Source: Catenaria anguillulae PL171
Lineage: Eukaryota; Blastocladiomycota; Blastocladiomycetes; Blastocladiales; Catenariaceae
Reading direction: 5' to 3'
Length of the DNA: 36,604 bases
Assembly (NCBI GenBank): GCA_002102555.1
Contig: MCFL01000237.1
Location: 1 to 36,604, forward strand
The notes beneath the pieces were generated by a model. That model worked only from the letters and a program-made list of their open reading frames with translations, had not been told where the DNA came from and made no database searches. Of the stretch, positions 26,182 through 36,604 are shown piece after piece. A program made the position numbers and the translations under genes. Every line of letters begins with the position of its first letter. Within the stretch, counting starts at the first letter, position 1.

Positions 26182-26832
26182 TTACTCCAAATCAATTTCC
26201 TCATCGGCAATCGCACCAGCATCCGCATCTCCTCCATCGGTCTTTTTGTTTTCTGCGCCTTCCTCGCTGGCCGCGGGCGCTGCACTGCCGCCACCAATGT
26301 TAATCTCTTCATTGTTGAATGTCAACTTGAGATCCGGGTTGTTGCCTTTGGCGAGCTTGGCCAACTGTTCCATCATCAACCGGGCAAACTCCTCGGTTTG
26401 TTTCTGGTCCATCTTTGTCTCTGCGCCACCGGACGCTGCCTTTGCCCCGGCTTCCACGGGCTTGTCGTCCTTGGCCTCGTCCTTGACAGCCGCCTTCTTG
26501 GCCTTCTTGTTTGCCTTGCGGCTACTCGATGCCGCCGGTGCAGACCACACGGGCTGCTGGCGCTGTTGCTGCTGACCATACCGCCCCGACGTGGCGACGG
26601 CCGACGATCCGTTGCCATACAGCTTGTAGAAGACGAGGAACAGTACGACAGGAACGAGGATCAGCGCCGGGATAATGTACCGCTTGGCAATGCGGTTGGC
26701 GTCCTCGTACGCCTTCTTGCGGGCGGCAACGGCTTCGGGCGTCTGGTCACGGGGGACGGCCGATGGGTCGGAGTCGCCGGCCGAGGCGGCAGTGGATTTG
26801 GACTTGCGGGCACGGGGCAGGGAGCGGGACAT
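26182..26832 (-). CDS. Unrecognised single-span membrane protein, 216 aa
   Basis: One exon with start at 26832 and stop at 26182. The first 45 residues are basic and Ser/Ala-rich, followed by an amphipathic stretch (VAARKKAYEDANRIAKR). A clear membrane helix spans about 52-72 (YIIPALILVPVVLFLVFYKLY). Then come a short Gln-rich piece, a Lys/Ala-rich segment (RKANKKAKKAAVKDEAKDD), a predicted helix EEFARLMMEQLAKLAKGN and an acidic tail ending EEIDLE. There is no cleavable signal, so it is probably a signal-anchor or tail-oriented protein of an internal membrane. The charge pattern, basic before the helix, suggests a cytosolic N-terminus. I do not recognise the family. It converges with ARG5,6, 155 bp away. 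Confidence 0.65.
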   Translation of the reverse strand: MSRSLPRARKSKSTAASAGDSDPSAVPRDQTPEAVAARKKAYEDANRIAKRYIIPALILVPVVLFLVFYKLYGNGSSAVATSGRYGQQQQRQQPVWSAPAASSSRKANKKAKKAAVKDEAKDDKPVEAGAKAASGGAETKMDQKQTEEFARLMMEQLAKLAKGNNPDLKLTFNNEEINIGGGSAAPAASEEGAENKKTDGGDADAGAIADEEIDLE

Positions 26833-27097
26833 GGTTGCAAATATTGTACTTTTGGCAAATGCATAGGAAAGAGCGAGGAGTCGAGACTGCTGGTGGTGGG
26901 TGGCGATGGGTCCAATGTGGCGAAATGTCACATGTGAAGATCGACGTGATTTCCTATTGAAATGCAAGTTCAAGTTGACATGTATCGATTTGGGTGCCTC
27001 ACACCGGCCTTGTCGGGTACCCAAGGCGAAGGAATGGATTGATTCATTTATACTTCAGAGTGTGGATACCTGAAATGGCACAACGCCAAAGTGTGTC

Positions 27098-29082
27098 CTA
27101 CTGCTCGCTAGCCTCTTCCTTGACTCCACTCGCCTCTGCGGCCAGTTCTCCCGACGAAGCCGAGCCCTTTGTTGGCAACGAGTACCGCACGCCCCGATCG
27201 TCAAAGTACACCCGCTTCGAGTCCCAGTGAGGGCTGCTCATCAGCTCTGCGTAAAACTTTGGAAACACCTGCTGGACCTTTGCATACGCCGCCTCGACAT
27301 CCCCGCGCGCTTGGTGCAGCACAACTGCATGAAACACAGACTGGGCAATATCGCGCGCCTTTGCATCAGACCGGAGCGCAATTCCCACGGATCCCGAGCC
27401 GCTTGCCTGCTCGTCATTGCCACCCGCGAGCCCACTACTTGGCGACCACCGAAGCACATAGCGCTCGCGCTGCATGAGGGCAAGTGACTGGGCCAGATGC
27501 ACGGGTGCATCGTCAAAAACGCTGGCCAACGGCTGTGCAATTTTGATGCTAGGGACATGCGCCGACGGCCGCACAAACTCGCCCATGAATCCGTGCTCTG
27601 GAAGCTGCGCAAGGACTTGCTCGGACGGAATGGGCGATGCGAGCGCGTGTTTCGGGGAGGCGGCCGCTGTGGGTGCCTGCTGTTGCTCGAGCCAGTGCCG
27701 CGCGAGCAGGGCTATTTTCACGTCGGTGAGGATGGTGAAATGTGCGGATTGAAGCATGCGCACCGAGCAATACATTTGCAATGGTGCAAGCAAAGCGTAG
27801 CAGCCAAAGAGAAACGGAGGGTCGTGGCGGATCAGGGCAATGAGGGCGACACCGGTGCCAGCGCCGAGCATGGATGCAACGCTGAGCTGGGCTTCGTCTT
27901 TGGCCATGATGTCTGCCTGCGATTGAGAAGCGTGTGAGTACATTTCAGCACGTAGCAAACAGACAAAAGCAATATCAAAGTACCAAATTGGCCCTTGCCG
28001 CCCACTGCCGCGCAAACGATGCATGTACGGTGCTCCACAGGGTAATGTAGAAGCTTTTCAAGGCGCCGCCAATACTCGCCAGAGGCAAGAACCACGCGCT
28101 CGACGGCGCCACCACCGTCAGCATGCTAAACAAGACACCAGCGACACTTGCCGCTTCGCCCGCGAGCTTCCACGTCTTGAGGCGGGAATCAAACTGAGAT
28201 GAAAACTTTTGAATCAAGACCAACTTGCCAATTTCGCCGAGACCGTCCTTGAGGATCAGTTGAACGGCGGCGGCAGAGCCAGCAGCCATGGCCGCCTGGA
28301 CACCGGCCGACTGTGTGGCACCAACGTTGAGGGCAGAGAGGAGGGCTTGGTGGGACAAAACGTAGATACACGCTCCCACAGCCGTCTCGGCAAACTTCCA
28401 TGCATGAAATCGGAGGCTACACGGGCGAGAAGAGGTTGCCGGCGGGTTGTGAGTATTCGCTTTAAAATGCATCGTACATGCGGCCAAAGTGACATGCTGC
28501 GTACTATGAAGGGTGAACAGAGTGCGGGTATCCAACTGGCAGAAATGTCGACCTCAAGAATGGCAACATTCGCCGAGGATCAATGAGCTGGCTCGCCCCA
28601 TGATCTTTTTCACCATCCGACGTCCGCCACGTCCATTGAAGCTTGGAGGGCAGAGAGTCAGGATCCGTCGATGTTGCTGGGATTGGCACATCATAGATGC
28701 GCAATCGACCGTGAACGGATTCCGACACTTGGGTGGCCGTTACATGCAAGCCAGCTGTCGGCGAAACAGAGATGGCTGGTTGGGAGACCTTGGCAGCACT
28801 TTTTCCGGTGGCAATGGGGGCGACTGTCGATGCGGGAAGCAAAATCTTGCCGCCATCGTCGGCGGCCGTTGGCGGGCGAATTGGTGGTGTGCCCTGCGTT
28901 GATGCCGGGTCGTTGGCACGCGGGTGTTGAAGGATGGGTGAAGTCGACACTTGACGGACTCGACCGGGACATGCTGGTGGCAAGGCAAATGGGCCGCGGC
29001 CCGCTCGGGCGGCGATGACAAGTTGCTGGTAATGCGCTGTCGGCCATGCCGCGGGACGTGCGAGCAGAACGAGTGGGAACAT
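27098..29082 (-). CDS. RUS1-like protein (DUF647 family)
   Basis: Member of the ROOT UVB SENSITIVE/DUF647 family, membrane-associated proteins of unclear biochemical role known from plants and animals and patchily from early fungi. Three exons, 29082-28505, 28416-27984, 27916-27098 (introns 88 and 67 nt; donors GTACGC, GTACTT), give 609 residues. The N-terminus is Arg/Ala-rich without acidic residues and could be a mitochondrial presequence. The family core starts FLPVGYPHSVHPSY at the exon 1/2 junction. It continues LRFHAWKFAETAVGA, then LILKDGLGEIGKLVL (the KDG.G signature), SRLKTWKLAGEAASVAG, and NLADIMAKDEAQLSVASMLG across intron 2, matching NMADVSAKDGSQ in relatives. Several hydrophobic helices lie in exons 2 and 3. 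The tail is Glu/Ala-rich. It appears complete. Confidence 0.88.
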
Positions 29083-29814
29083 GTTTGATTACGGGAAACT
29101 CGGATCGCAATACAGCCGTGAATCAATCGGTATTCATGGATGGCAAGATACAGCTGACATTCATCATGAGAGAAATGAGTGGAACTAATTCAACGTCGCC
29201 CTGCGAGTGACATTGACCTCCTTAGCTGGCTGCCCCGACGGTTGCCGGGCCAGGCCTTGGAGGTCACGTCACCTCACGCCTTCGAGTTGGCTTGGCTTCG
29301 CGACCTTGTCCAATGGAGCGATTTTGTGATGGAGCATCCCGCCGCTGCCCAAATCATCCTGATCTGCAAGCCATTGTTCTTCCGGCCCCGCCACAGGGAT
29401 TCCGCTGGACATGGAGTTGGCGAGCCCAGGCCCATACGGCATCCAAGGATTCGCCATGAGCAACAAGGCAACGACTCCCCATGCTTACCCTCGGTCCAAA
29501 GCCTCGCGTTGGAAAGACCACCCAGGCATCGGGCATGTCTGACCTTGGATGCCTTTCGCTCCGTTTGTAACCTCCCTTTCGCCTGGCTGTGTGACGTCTG
29601 GTTCTCAAGATCTGTGTCTCACGCCATGAAGGGCGATGAGGGCGGAGTAGGACCAGCAGACTGAACTGTGCCTCTACGCCATGACTCTATGCAGTACTAG
29701 GCCCGTCTCACAGATACCTTACCGATGTACTCACATGTATGCCGTTCATGTCATCGCCGGCCCAACCATCCTCTCCGCTCCGCCTGCACGACACCCTCGC
29801 ATGCCATCAACAAG
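29083..29814. other. Intergenic region between the RUS1-like gene and gene B
   Basis: Divergent 5' flanks of both neighbours. On the minus strand, about 29457-29269, an open frame starting MANPWMPYGPGLANSMSSG gives 62 residues of protein-like composition with a short hydrophobic stretch upstream. It has no recognisable partner exon and an in-frame stop shortly upstream. A plus-strand frame over 29179-29664 lacks an ATG at its start. Neither is supported as a gene. Confidence 0.3.
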
Positions 29815-32335
29815 ATGTGTACCACACATCGAATAGAAACACCCCATTCCCTGCTCCCAGCCGAGTTGTTTCTCGACATCTTTGCGCTCTGTCGCCCAAG
29901 CATCCATTTGCCTGCCTCGGGTCGCACAGCATTCGCAGCATTTTTGGATGCTAGCTGCCCGACTTATGAGGCGTGGCTCCGGCAAGTCGTATTCCTCAAT
30001 CCAAAGTATGATCCGCGAATCGTCAACAAGGACAAGGCTCCGTCTCAACGCGCTCGTTACGATCAGTGGCACTCGGTCGCACAAGTCGAGTCGCACATGG
30101 CCAACTTCCTCAGGGCGCACATACCGGCCGATGGCTGGAAAACGGCGGCCGCGGGCCTGGCGCCCAACCCCGACATTTCACGACTCGCTGTGCCTGTGAT
30201 ACCCAGGTCTCTGGTCGAGTGGCTGTTCTGTCGAAACCTGTACAGTGACGACACACTGGCAGGCACGATCCTCAACGAATCAGATGTGATCGCTGAGCTG
30301 AAGCGCATTTGGTCATCGCCACCGTCCAAAACGTGGCATATGCTTCCGGACGCCTTGCTCATCGTCTCTTTCTTCATCCGCACGTCACAAATCGACATGC
30401 TCCATGTCGCCCTGGGCCTGTTGCGATCTCGATTCCCGTGTCTCGACACCACGGTGACCCACTTTTCGCTGTGGTCCCAATTCATGCTCAACGACAACAT
30501 CAACCTGCTTGTTCATCTCCGCTCCATCACAGGACCGAACCTGCAAGTCACATACCCTACTTTTTTGTGCCTGCTCGCTCTCATTGACTGGTCCATACCT
30601 GCCGTTGAGACCATTTCGCAAGTCTTTGCCAAGTCACTCGACTTGTCTGCCGTTGCTTATCTCGTCATCGGCCCCCAAGAGTGCTTCTACAATCTCATGA
30701 TGGTCACAGCTTCACAGCTCGACACAACAACCTCGCGCGAACCATCTTCCCGTGTGCTTGCCGTCCTCGATTGGATTCGAACGCATGCAACCACCACCGA
30801 GCTCCATGCACGATACTCACCCTACATGGCGCACCGCATCTATCACAATCACCGCCTGTTTTCTGACGTTCTCGCTCTCCACGATTTGGCGCCGAGCACT
30901 CCAGATCACTCCTCAAAGTCATCGCTCGGTCCAGCGGTTGCCCGTTGGGCAAAGAAAGGCTATGTACAATCTGTTCCTTTGGCTTTGGAACACAACTTGT
31001 TCTCTGAATACCACAAGGTCGAGTTGCTTCATTTCGGAGCCATGACGGGCGATACATCGTTGATGACACTACTTGCTGCCCAATGCAAACGCGAGGGAGT
31101 GTTTGCACGTGTGCTTTGGCGTGGTACGAAAAGACGCTAGTCGCCCCTTAATGTTGTTTCTTTCTCGGAACTTCCCATGCATGTATTCACAGACCGTGAA
31201 ATGACAATCTAGCACTCACCTTTCTCTGCCCGATTGACGCTGACCCGCCACAAACTCGCGTCGCCCTCCTTGGCCTCTTGATCGCGAACGCAAACGCAGA
31301 CAACGATTATGCCCGCGCGGCCAACCTCCTTACCGACCATGCACGCCAGTTGGCAAGCCGGGTTTATCTTGAACGTGGAGTGTATCGCGCCTCCCTACTC
31401 GACCTTGTTTCATTTGGATGGGACTATACTGCCTTTCTTCAAGAGCACTTGGCCCGTGGTTACTGTATGTGAACGTTTCGCCAGGCCAAGTAGTCGCTAC
31501 CTGCATGTCGCACGGGATCGCCTGGGACCGACTGACGCTCAAGGAAGTCGTGACCGCTTGCGCCCTGCACCTCATGGCCTTCATGGAAAGCAAGGGCATT
31601 GAATGGTGCAAACGTGATGAGATGCGCACGGCACGGGCGACGGACGATGAGGTCAAGGTGGTTTCGTTTCTTGTTCGACTGGTCCGCGCACGGCTCAATG
31701 AGTCGAAGGTGGCCACTGCGGGCAATATTAACCGTGATCCTAAGAAGGCGCGCACGCGGATTTCGGGTCAGGCATACTTTTCGTTTTCCCAGTTGCTACC
31801 GCATGATTGCTGGATCAAGCTGCGGCATGGCATCATTACCGTCGCGACGATTCCACCACTGGTATCAACCAATCCGCACACTCACGCCCGAGACCCAGGT
31901 TTGGCCTACGAGTTCTTCCTCGACACCATGCTTGTGCTCGATGCGCAGTTTGTTTATGAGCTGATTCCGTACTATGACTTGGTCGGTACTCTGCGGCTCT
32001 GGACGCGGCTGGATTTCCGCAGATTTGTGCGCCGCCGAAAACGGTTGCCGCTGGTTCTTGGAGCTCTGCGCGATGAGGCCGAGGCTGGCAACGTAGAAAA
32101 GGTGGCGTACATTATTGGCGGGCTGCCAGATACGTTTCGGACGTCCAATGGGTTTGTGCTGGGATTGCGTGGGATCCTATGCCAAGACACTCGCAGCGCA
32201 CTGAAGCTTGGTTTGGAGGCGAGCGGGTGGCTGCGGGAGTGGGAGGCGCTGCTCGGTCAGTATGAAAGATTGTTAGAGGGCACGCCTGGTGGAGAGGAAG
32301 AGGATATCGGTGAGCAATTTCCGTTGTTCGATTGA
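29815..32335 (+). pseudogene. Gene B, paralogue of gene A, with one frame break
   Basis: The start at 29815 (MCTTHRIETPHSLLPAELFL) aligns with that of gene A. Exon 1 is 29815-31123 and exon 2 is 31213-32335; the 89-nt intron (GTACGA...TAG, phase 1) sits at the same place and has the same length as in A. Blocks shared with A include RTAFAAF, YDPRIVN, MLPDALLIVSFFIRTSQID, YPTFLCLLAL, FHNHRLFSDVLALHDL (YHNHRL in B), ELLHFGAMTGD, DHARQLASRVYLE and FFLDTMLVLDAQFVYELIP. Near 31455-31492, after FLQEHLARG, B is 22 bp shorter than A. This shifts the frame and brings a stop, while the rest (VATCMSHGIAW to the end) stays open. So B is probably a young pseudogene, unless this is a sequence error. Family and function unknown. 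Confidence 0.75.
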
Positions 32336-32531
32336 ATGTACCGGAGTGTTATAGATGACCGAATGAATAAGGAGGCGACAGAATGCATTTCATCTTGAAG
32401 GTCATGTTGGGTCGGTCAGTCATGCTCATCTCCAATGACTCACAACATCGAACTGGAATTGCTCGACACATTCCCAAGAATCGAGCTGGCATTCAGCAGT
32501 CCATGCCACGACTCTATGCATAACACACATC

Positions 32532-35001
32532 ATGTCCGCTCCACTCCCGCAATCAACGTCCCCGAACTCGTCGCCACCAACGGCCCCAACGCTTGCCCAC
32601 CCCCTTCCAGCAAGCGATCCGCAGTCCTTAGAGGACGAGGACGAGGACGAGAGTGACAATGATGACCAAACAGCCCACTTTGCCGGCGAATTTGCTTGGT
32701 TTTCTCAGTCACTCGACGAGGATGGTGACGCATTCGGTGAGGATGTCGACCCACCAGCAAGCGATGCTTCCTACGACATTCACGACTCGGAGAGCAAAGC
32801 GATTGATTCCAAGGTGGAAGACATCACCTACCGCTTTGCGTACTGTGCCGAGAAGGCAGGAATGGGTATGCATGCTACCACTGCAAGACCGTATCATACT
32901 TGCGTTGGCTGACCGATTCGCACATGTCCGCGAATAAGCTGGCACAATGTCCAAAGTCGCATCGACTATCACGGAACTCTCCCGAGATTCCGCATACTAC
33001 AAGAACGAAGAGCGCAAGTCGGCTGCCAACGACGCCAAAATCGCCAAACTCCGAGCGCAAGTTGCCGCCTTGCCGTCCAGCACAATCGACCGTGCACAGA
33101 TAGCGGCAGAAAAGTGGATTCTAGACCTGGAAACGAGCCGCAATTTGGAAAACGTCATTGTGCACTTGGATATGGATGCGTATTATTGCTCGGTCGAGGA
33201 ATTGGATAACCCGGCGTTGAAAGGAAAACCTTTTGGGGTCGGTGGAATGAGCATGCTTTCCACAGCGAATTACGAGGCAAGAAAGTATGGTGTGCGGGCG
33301 GCAATGCCAGGTATGCATACACTTGACCGTGGGTTCTTGCAGCGACTTGGCTGACCCCTTGGAAAACCCTCTGTCGCCTGCAGGATACATGGCGCAAAAG
33401 CTCTGTCCGGAACTGATTATCGTACCAATGCACTTTGACCGATATCGTGAATTGAGTCGTTCCATTCGAGCCATCCTACGGGTATATAGTCCATTTCTCG
33501 CTATGTGTTGTTTTCTTGTGCACTCACTCACGGTTGCTGCCACTTCGCACTATGTCTACATCAGCGATACGACCCCAACATGCAGCCGCTCGGACTTGAC
33601 GAAAACTACATCAACTTGACTGCCTACCTCAAGGCTCGTGGTCTCAGCGACCCAGAACCTGTCGTCCAAGAAATTCGAGAAACGATCCAACGAGAAACCA
33701 AACTGACTGCTTCTGCGGGAATCTCGTGTAACAAGTACACTTGCGGCATCTCTTCCTGTTCTTTCTACTCACCACTCACATGCGCTTGACCCTTGTTTTC
33801 AGACTTCTTTCCAAGATCGGCTCCGACATCAACAAACCCAACGGCCAATTTTATCTTCCACCTGTGCGTGACGCTATTCTCGACTTTATGCGCCCATTGC
33901 CGATTCGAAAGGTTTGGGGTGTGGGCAAAGTCTCCGAGCGCACGCTCGTCTCCTTGGGAATCAACACTTGTGCCGATGTCGTTTCCAAAGCTGGGCTCTT
34001 GTCGCTTGTCTTGAGCGAAAAGGGGTATCGATTCCTGATTCCGGCGGCACTGGGAATTGGGTCGGTTAATGTGAGAGAGTACGCAACGGATCACTTTTCG
34101 TCACTGCGGCACTTGCTGGTATTCTCACAGTGCAAGCACATAGGCACACCGAGCTGCAGAAATCCATGTCTTCCGAGCGCACCTTTTCGCCATCCAACAC
34201 CCCGCCCGAACGCTGGTCGGAAATCCTCGTCCACCTCATTGACACGGTGATTCACGACCTCGCAAAACACAACGCACTGACGCGCCACGTGTCTGTCAAG
34301 GTGAAAACGGACGGGTTCCTGGTTCGGCAAGCTGGCAAATTGCTGCCAAAGTATACCAACGTCGCCGATGACCTAGAACCGGTTGCCGCGGCCTTGCTGC
34401 GGGAGGCTATTCAGGCGGTAAGGCAGACCAGTGCGCAAGATTCCACTGGGCCAGGGATCGGGCAGCAGCAGGTGAGATTGCGGTTGATTGGCGTCAAGGT
34501 GAGCGAGTTGGTCGACGAGGCAGAATGGAAGCAGCGAGGGTTGCACCGATTCTTTGGCAAGCAGCAGTTGCAGCAAGGACAGGAGGTTGGAGGCAAATCG
34601 GCCGAGTTGGTTGTCCAAGGCCACAGCTATATCTTGGATCCCTCATCTCCGTCACCATCGTCTGGGGCTTCTTCAGACCCTGGCTTGCTTCTGCGAAGTG
34701 CGACGGCAGGTGCGACGGGTACTGACTCAATCCCGACAACATGTCCCGTGTGCGACCAGCATCAATTCCCACCGGAGCAGACAATGCCGTGGTCAATGCT
34801 CACGTTGACGAGTGCTTGACCCGGATGCAGCTGGCCGAGGAGCGAAGACTCGCGCGGATCAAGGTACATGAGGACGAAGTGGCTGTCCCGCGCCCGGATA
34901 TGAAGCGGGCAAGAGACGAGGAAGATCCCGCACCGCCCGTCACCAAGCGAAAGCGCAAGGGAAAAGAGCGGACGTTGCATGATTTCTTTGCCGAGCATTG
35001 A
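32532..35001 (+). CDS. POLK: DNA polymerase kappa (Y-family, DinB), C-terminal frame break
   Basis: Translesion polymerase. Exons: 32532-32865, 32939-33310, 33384-33481, 33565-33734, 33803-34070 and 34160 onward (introns 73, 73, 83, 68, 89 nt). An acidic N-terminus leads to AEKAGM joined to [14 protein letters not shown], as in the human AGMEG segment. The palm has [17 protein letters not shown] (D189, D191), [24 protein letters not shown] and GLDENY (D280, E281, catalytic). INKPNGQF and [15 protein letters not shown] mark palm/thumb; [10 protein letters not shown] starts the little finger, which includes [10 protein letters not shown]. Exon 6 meets a stop at 34819 just after TCPVCD, the first half of a UBZ finger. 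The second half ([12 protein letters not shown]), a basic KRKRKGK signal and a PIP-like box RTLHDFF (compare the human tail KHTLDIFF) follow in a frame displaced as by one missing base, ending at 35001. A sequence error is the simplest reading. Confidence 0.9.
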
Positions 35002-35161
35002 CCTGTAGGCACATTGCATTGCTATTGCACACCCCATGTCCACATTTTGTCAATATACAAGCGAATTCATTCATAGATGATACAGCGTCCGCTATCCCAC
35101 TACAGATAGGTATGACGCACAAATCTCCCCAGTTCCCACTCATACAAATACCACGGTCAAG

Positions 35162-36505
35162 CTAATACAAGCCCGGGAAAATGCGGTACTTTCTGGCCTT
35201 GCCATGCACCTGGCGATAGTACTCATGGCTCTGTGCCGCCGACACGGTCAAATTCGCCACAACCCACACCAAGCACGCCAACATGACCCACGACGGACAC
35301 ATGAGCGTCAAGCACGCATAAATCCCAATCTCAAACAAGTAGTGTGGGCACGTTACCTTCTTGAACAAGCCGCGATGCGGCAACTTGTACACGAGCGGCT
35401 GTGGCGGTGCATTTGAGGACGCCGCAGACGAAAACGAGCGCTTGCGGCGAGGAGACGCAGACGGCCCGCCGCCGCCCGTGCTGCTGGAATCGCTCAGTTT
35501 GCCTGATGAGGGCACGTGCAAGAGGCCAGGCGAGGGTGAAGGGGAAGGTGATGAGGATGGGGTTGTGGACGAGCCTGCATCGCCTGCGGCGGATCCGGGC
35601 ACTGCCAGAGATGCGGCACGGCCCATGGTTGGGCGATTGACGCGCGGACTGCCCACTGGGGATGGTGTTCCGCTTGTTCCCGAGATGGTGCGCACGCGCG
35701 ACGATGGCCGCTTGACTGAAGGCGACCGCTGCGGCGTGGGTTTGGGCGTCACGGACAAGAAATAGTGATGTGCCAGCTGGGCGAGGTTGCAGCCAACAAA
35801 CGCTGAGTGAGGATGAATCCGGGCGTCGTGTACGATTTTGCGTCCCTGGCCTCTGCCACCGCCAGAGCAATGGACAGTGGCGTGACAATGTAGAACGAGA
35901 GTCCCAGCAGGTAATGGCCCGTGTGCATTTTGGACGCCGACGAGGCGAAAAACACGGTTTGCTCTCGGTGCCTGCGAGCAGCGTGCAGGGCAAAGAGAGC
36001 CTGCGGTTTGCTTGCGCCCATGGACAGGGCTAAAAGACGCTCATACCGAGTGCCACGATATAAAAGTGCGCAAACCACGATTTTGGCACTCGCATCGAGA
36101 GAATGGTCGTGAACCAATCGGATTCGACGGCAACCTTTGGTTTTGTCGCGGCGGCAGCTGCACCGTCGAGGTCGGACCCATCCGTCTCGGTTAGGTCGCT
36201 GTTGAGCGGGGATCGGGCAGCGTTGAGCGCCCGCTTGCGACGATCCGCGAGCCGAGACTGGTGCAGAGACGTTGCCGAGTCACGTACGAGCAGTTTGCCG
36301 TGATGGAGGAGCTTGCGGAGCGGCGGGATCACCGATAGCGGCAGCAGGTGAAGGTGATGATGCTGTAGTATGCGATGCACAGGTACGAGAGGTACAGGCG
36401 CAGGTCCGATGTCCAGGAAATGAGCGTTGCGGCGGAGGGTGTCGCCGCCGACAAGGCAGCAGCGGCAGCGGACGTGGCCATGACGAGTGGGTTGTCGGAG
36501 GGCAT
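35162..36505 (-). CDS. DFG10: SRD5A3/Dfg10-type polyprenol reductase, frame interrupted
   Basis: ER membrane enzyme of the steroid 5-alpha-reductase family, which in this subfamily supports reduction of polyprenol to dolichol for N-glycosylation. The start at 36505 leads to a hydrophobic helix (LYLSYLCIAYYSIITF). Then come LPLSVIPPLRKLLHHGKLL, VPKSWFAHFYIVAL, ALFALHAARRHREQTVF with HTGHYLLGLSFYIVTPLSI, FVGCNLAQLAHHYFLSV, and the C-terminal block YKLPHRGLF, VTCPHYLFEIGIYACL, AAQSHEYYRQVHG ending FPGLY. These match family order and the C-terminal CPHYL.EI and H..Y elements. Between the segments, three changes of frame (near 36330, 36030 and 35840) each act like one missing base. No intron of normal size explains them. 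Conserved motifs persist on both sides, so sequence error is as likely as decay. A Ser/Pro-rich insert of about 110 residues lies before YKLPHRG. Confidence 0.75.
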
Positions 36506-36604
36506 GGCGAATCTGGTTGATGTTAAGTGGTGTTAATATGCGGCCGATGGATGAGATTGCATGCGATGTTTCCGTCAGACGTATAGACATGGAATGGTGC
36601 GAGC

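Noticed and set aside
29179-29664. 161-codon plus-strand open frame between the RUS1-like gene and gene B
   Set aside because: It lacks an ATG at its start, has no recognisable motif, and lies in a divergent promoter region.
34719-34759. A 41-nt intron in polymerase kappa
   Set aside because: Shorter than every other intron here, and it would remove the CPVC half of a finger whose second half is conserved.
36016-36042. A 17-nt GTATGA...TAG intron in the polyprenol reductase gene
   Set aside because: It would repair one break, but it is far too short to splice, and similar short introns do not repair the other two breaks.

Overview
The window looks like nuclear DNA of an early-diverging, probably zoosporic fungus (Blastocladiomycota or Chytridiomycota). 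This is inferred from fungal gene forms (a fused mitochondrial ARG5,6, RIB4, a GPI1/PIG-Q GPI-anchor subunit) beside families usually missing from Dikarya (a RUS/DUF647 protein and a PAR-1/MARK kinase with UBA and KA1 domains). The DNA is GC-rich, genes are compact, and introns are mostly 58-106 nt. Of 25 introns modelled here, 15 start with GTAC and none with GTAAG. No tRNA, rRNA or CRISPR array was found.

Layout. 1-431 (-): start of a cyclin H gene, cut by the window edge. About 850-1430 (-): uncertain coding-like remnant. 1630-3660 (+): broken Ty3/gypsy fossil. 4215-4827 (+): lumazine synthase. 4948-8849 (-): Nup133-like nucleoporin. 9111-9434 (+): candidate 76-aa membrane protein, lying 23 bp before GPI1 (9458-11226, +). 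11465-13707 (-): PAR-1/MARK kinase. 14321-20109 (-): gene 'A' of an unrecognised family, split by a DNA transposon at 16446-19642. 21045-22079 (+): glutamine-rich repeat protein. 23031-26026 (+): ARG5,6. 26182-26832 (-): unrecognised single-span membrane protein. 27098-29082 (-): RUS1-like protein. 29815-32335 (+): paralogue 'B' of gene A, with a frame break. 32532-35001 (+): DNA polymerase kappa. 35162-36505 (-): SRD5A3/Dfg10-type polyprenol reductase with several frame breaks.

The most striking object is the 3.2-kb Mutator-like (MULE) transposon. It has a 10-bp target-site duplication, an apparently intact four-exon transposase (D-D-E core plus SWIM finger), and 248-290-bp terminal inverted repeats built almost wholly from a 21-bp GTCGGG-led repeat (12 copies at one end, 10 at the other). 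Removing the element and one duplication copy restores an 830-codon reading frame in gene A, which matches its paralogue B across the junction. Insertion therefore looks recent.

Most other genes are housekeeping: transcription/cell cycle (cyclin H), riboflavin, arginine, GPI anchors, dolichol, nuclear pore, translesion synthesis. Neighbours share no obvious pathway, as expected in a fungal genome. Several frame breaks in otherwise conserved host genes (polymerase kappa, polyprenol reductase) go in the same direction, equivalent to one missing base each, which suggests sequence error as much as decay.
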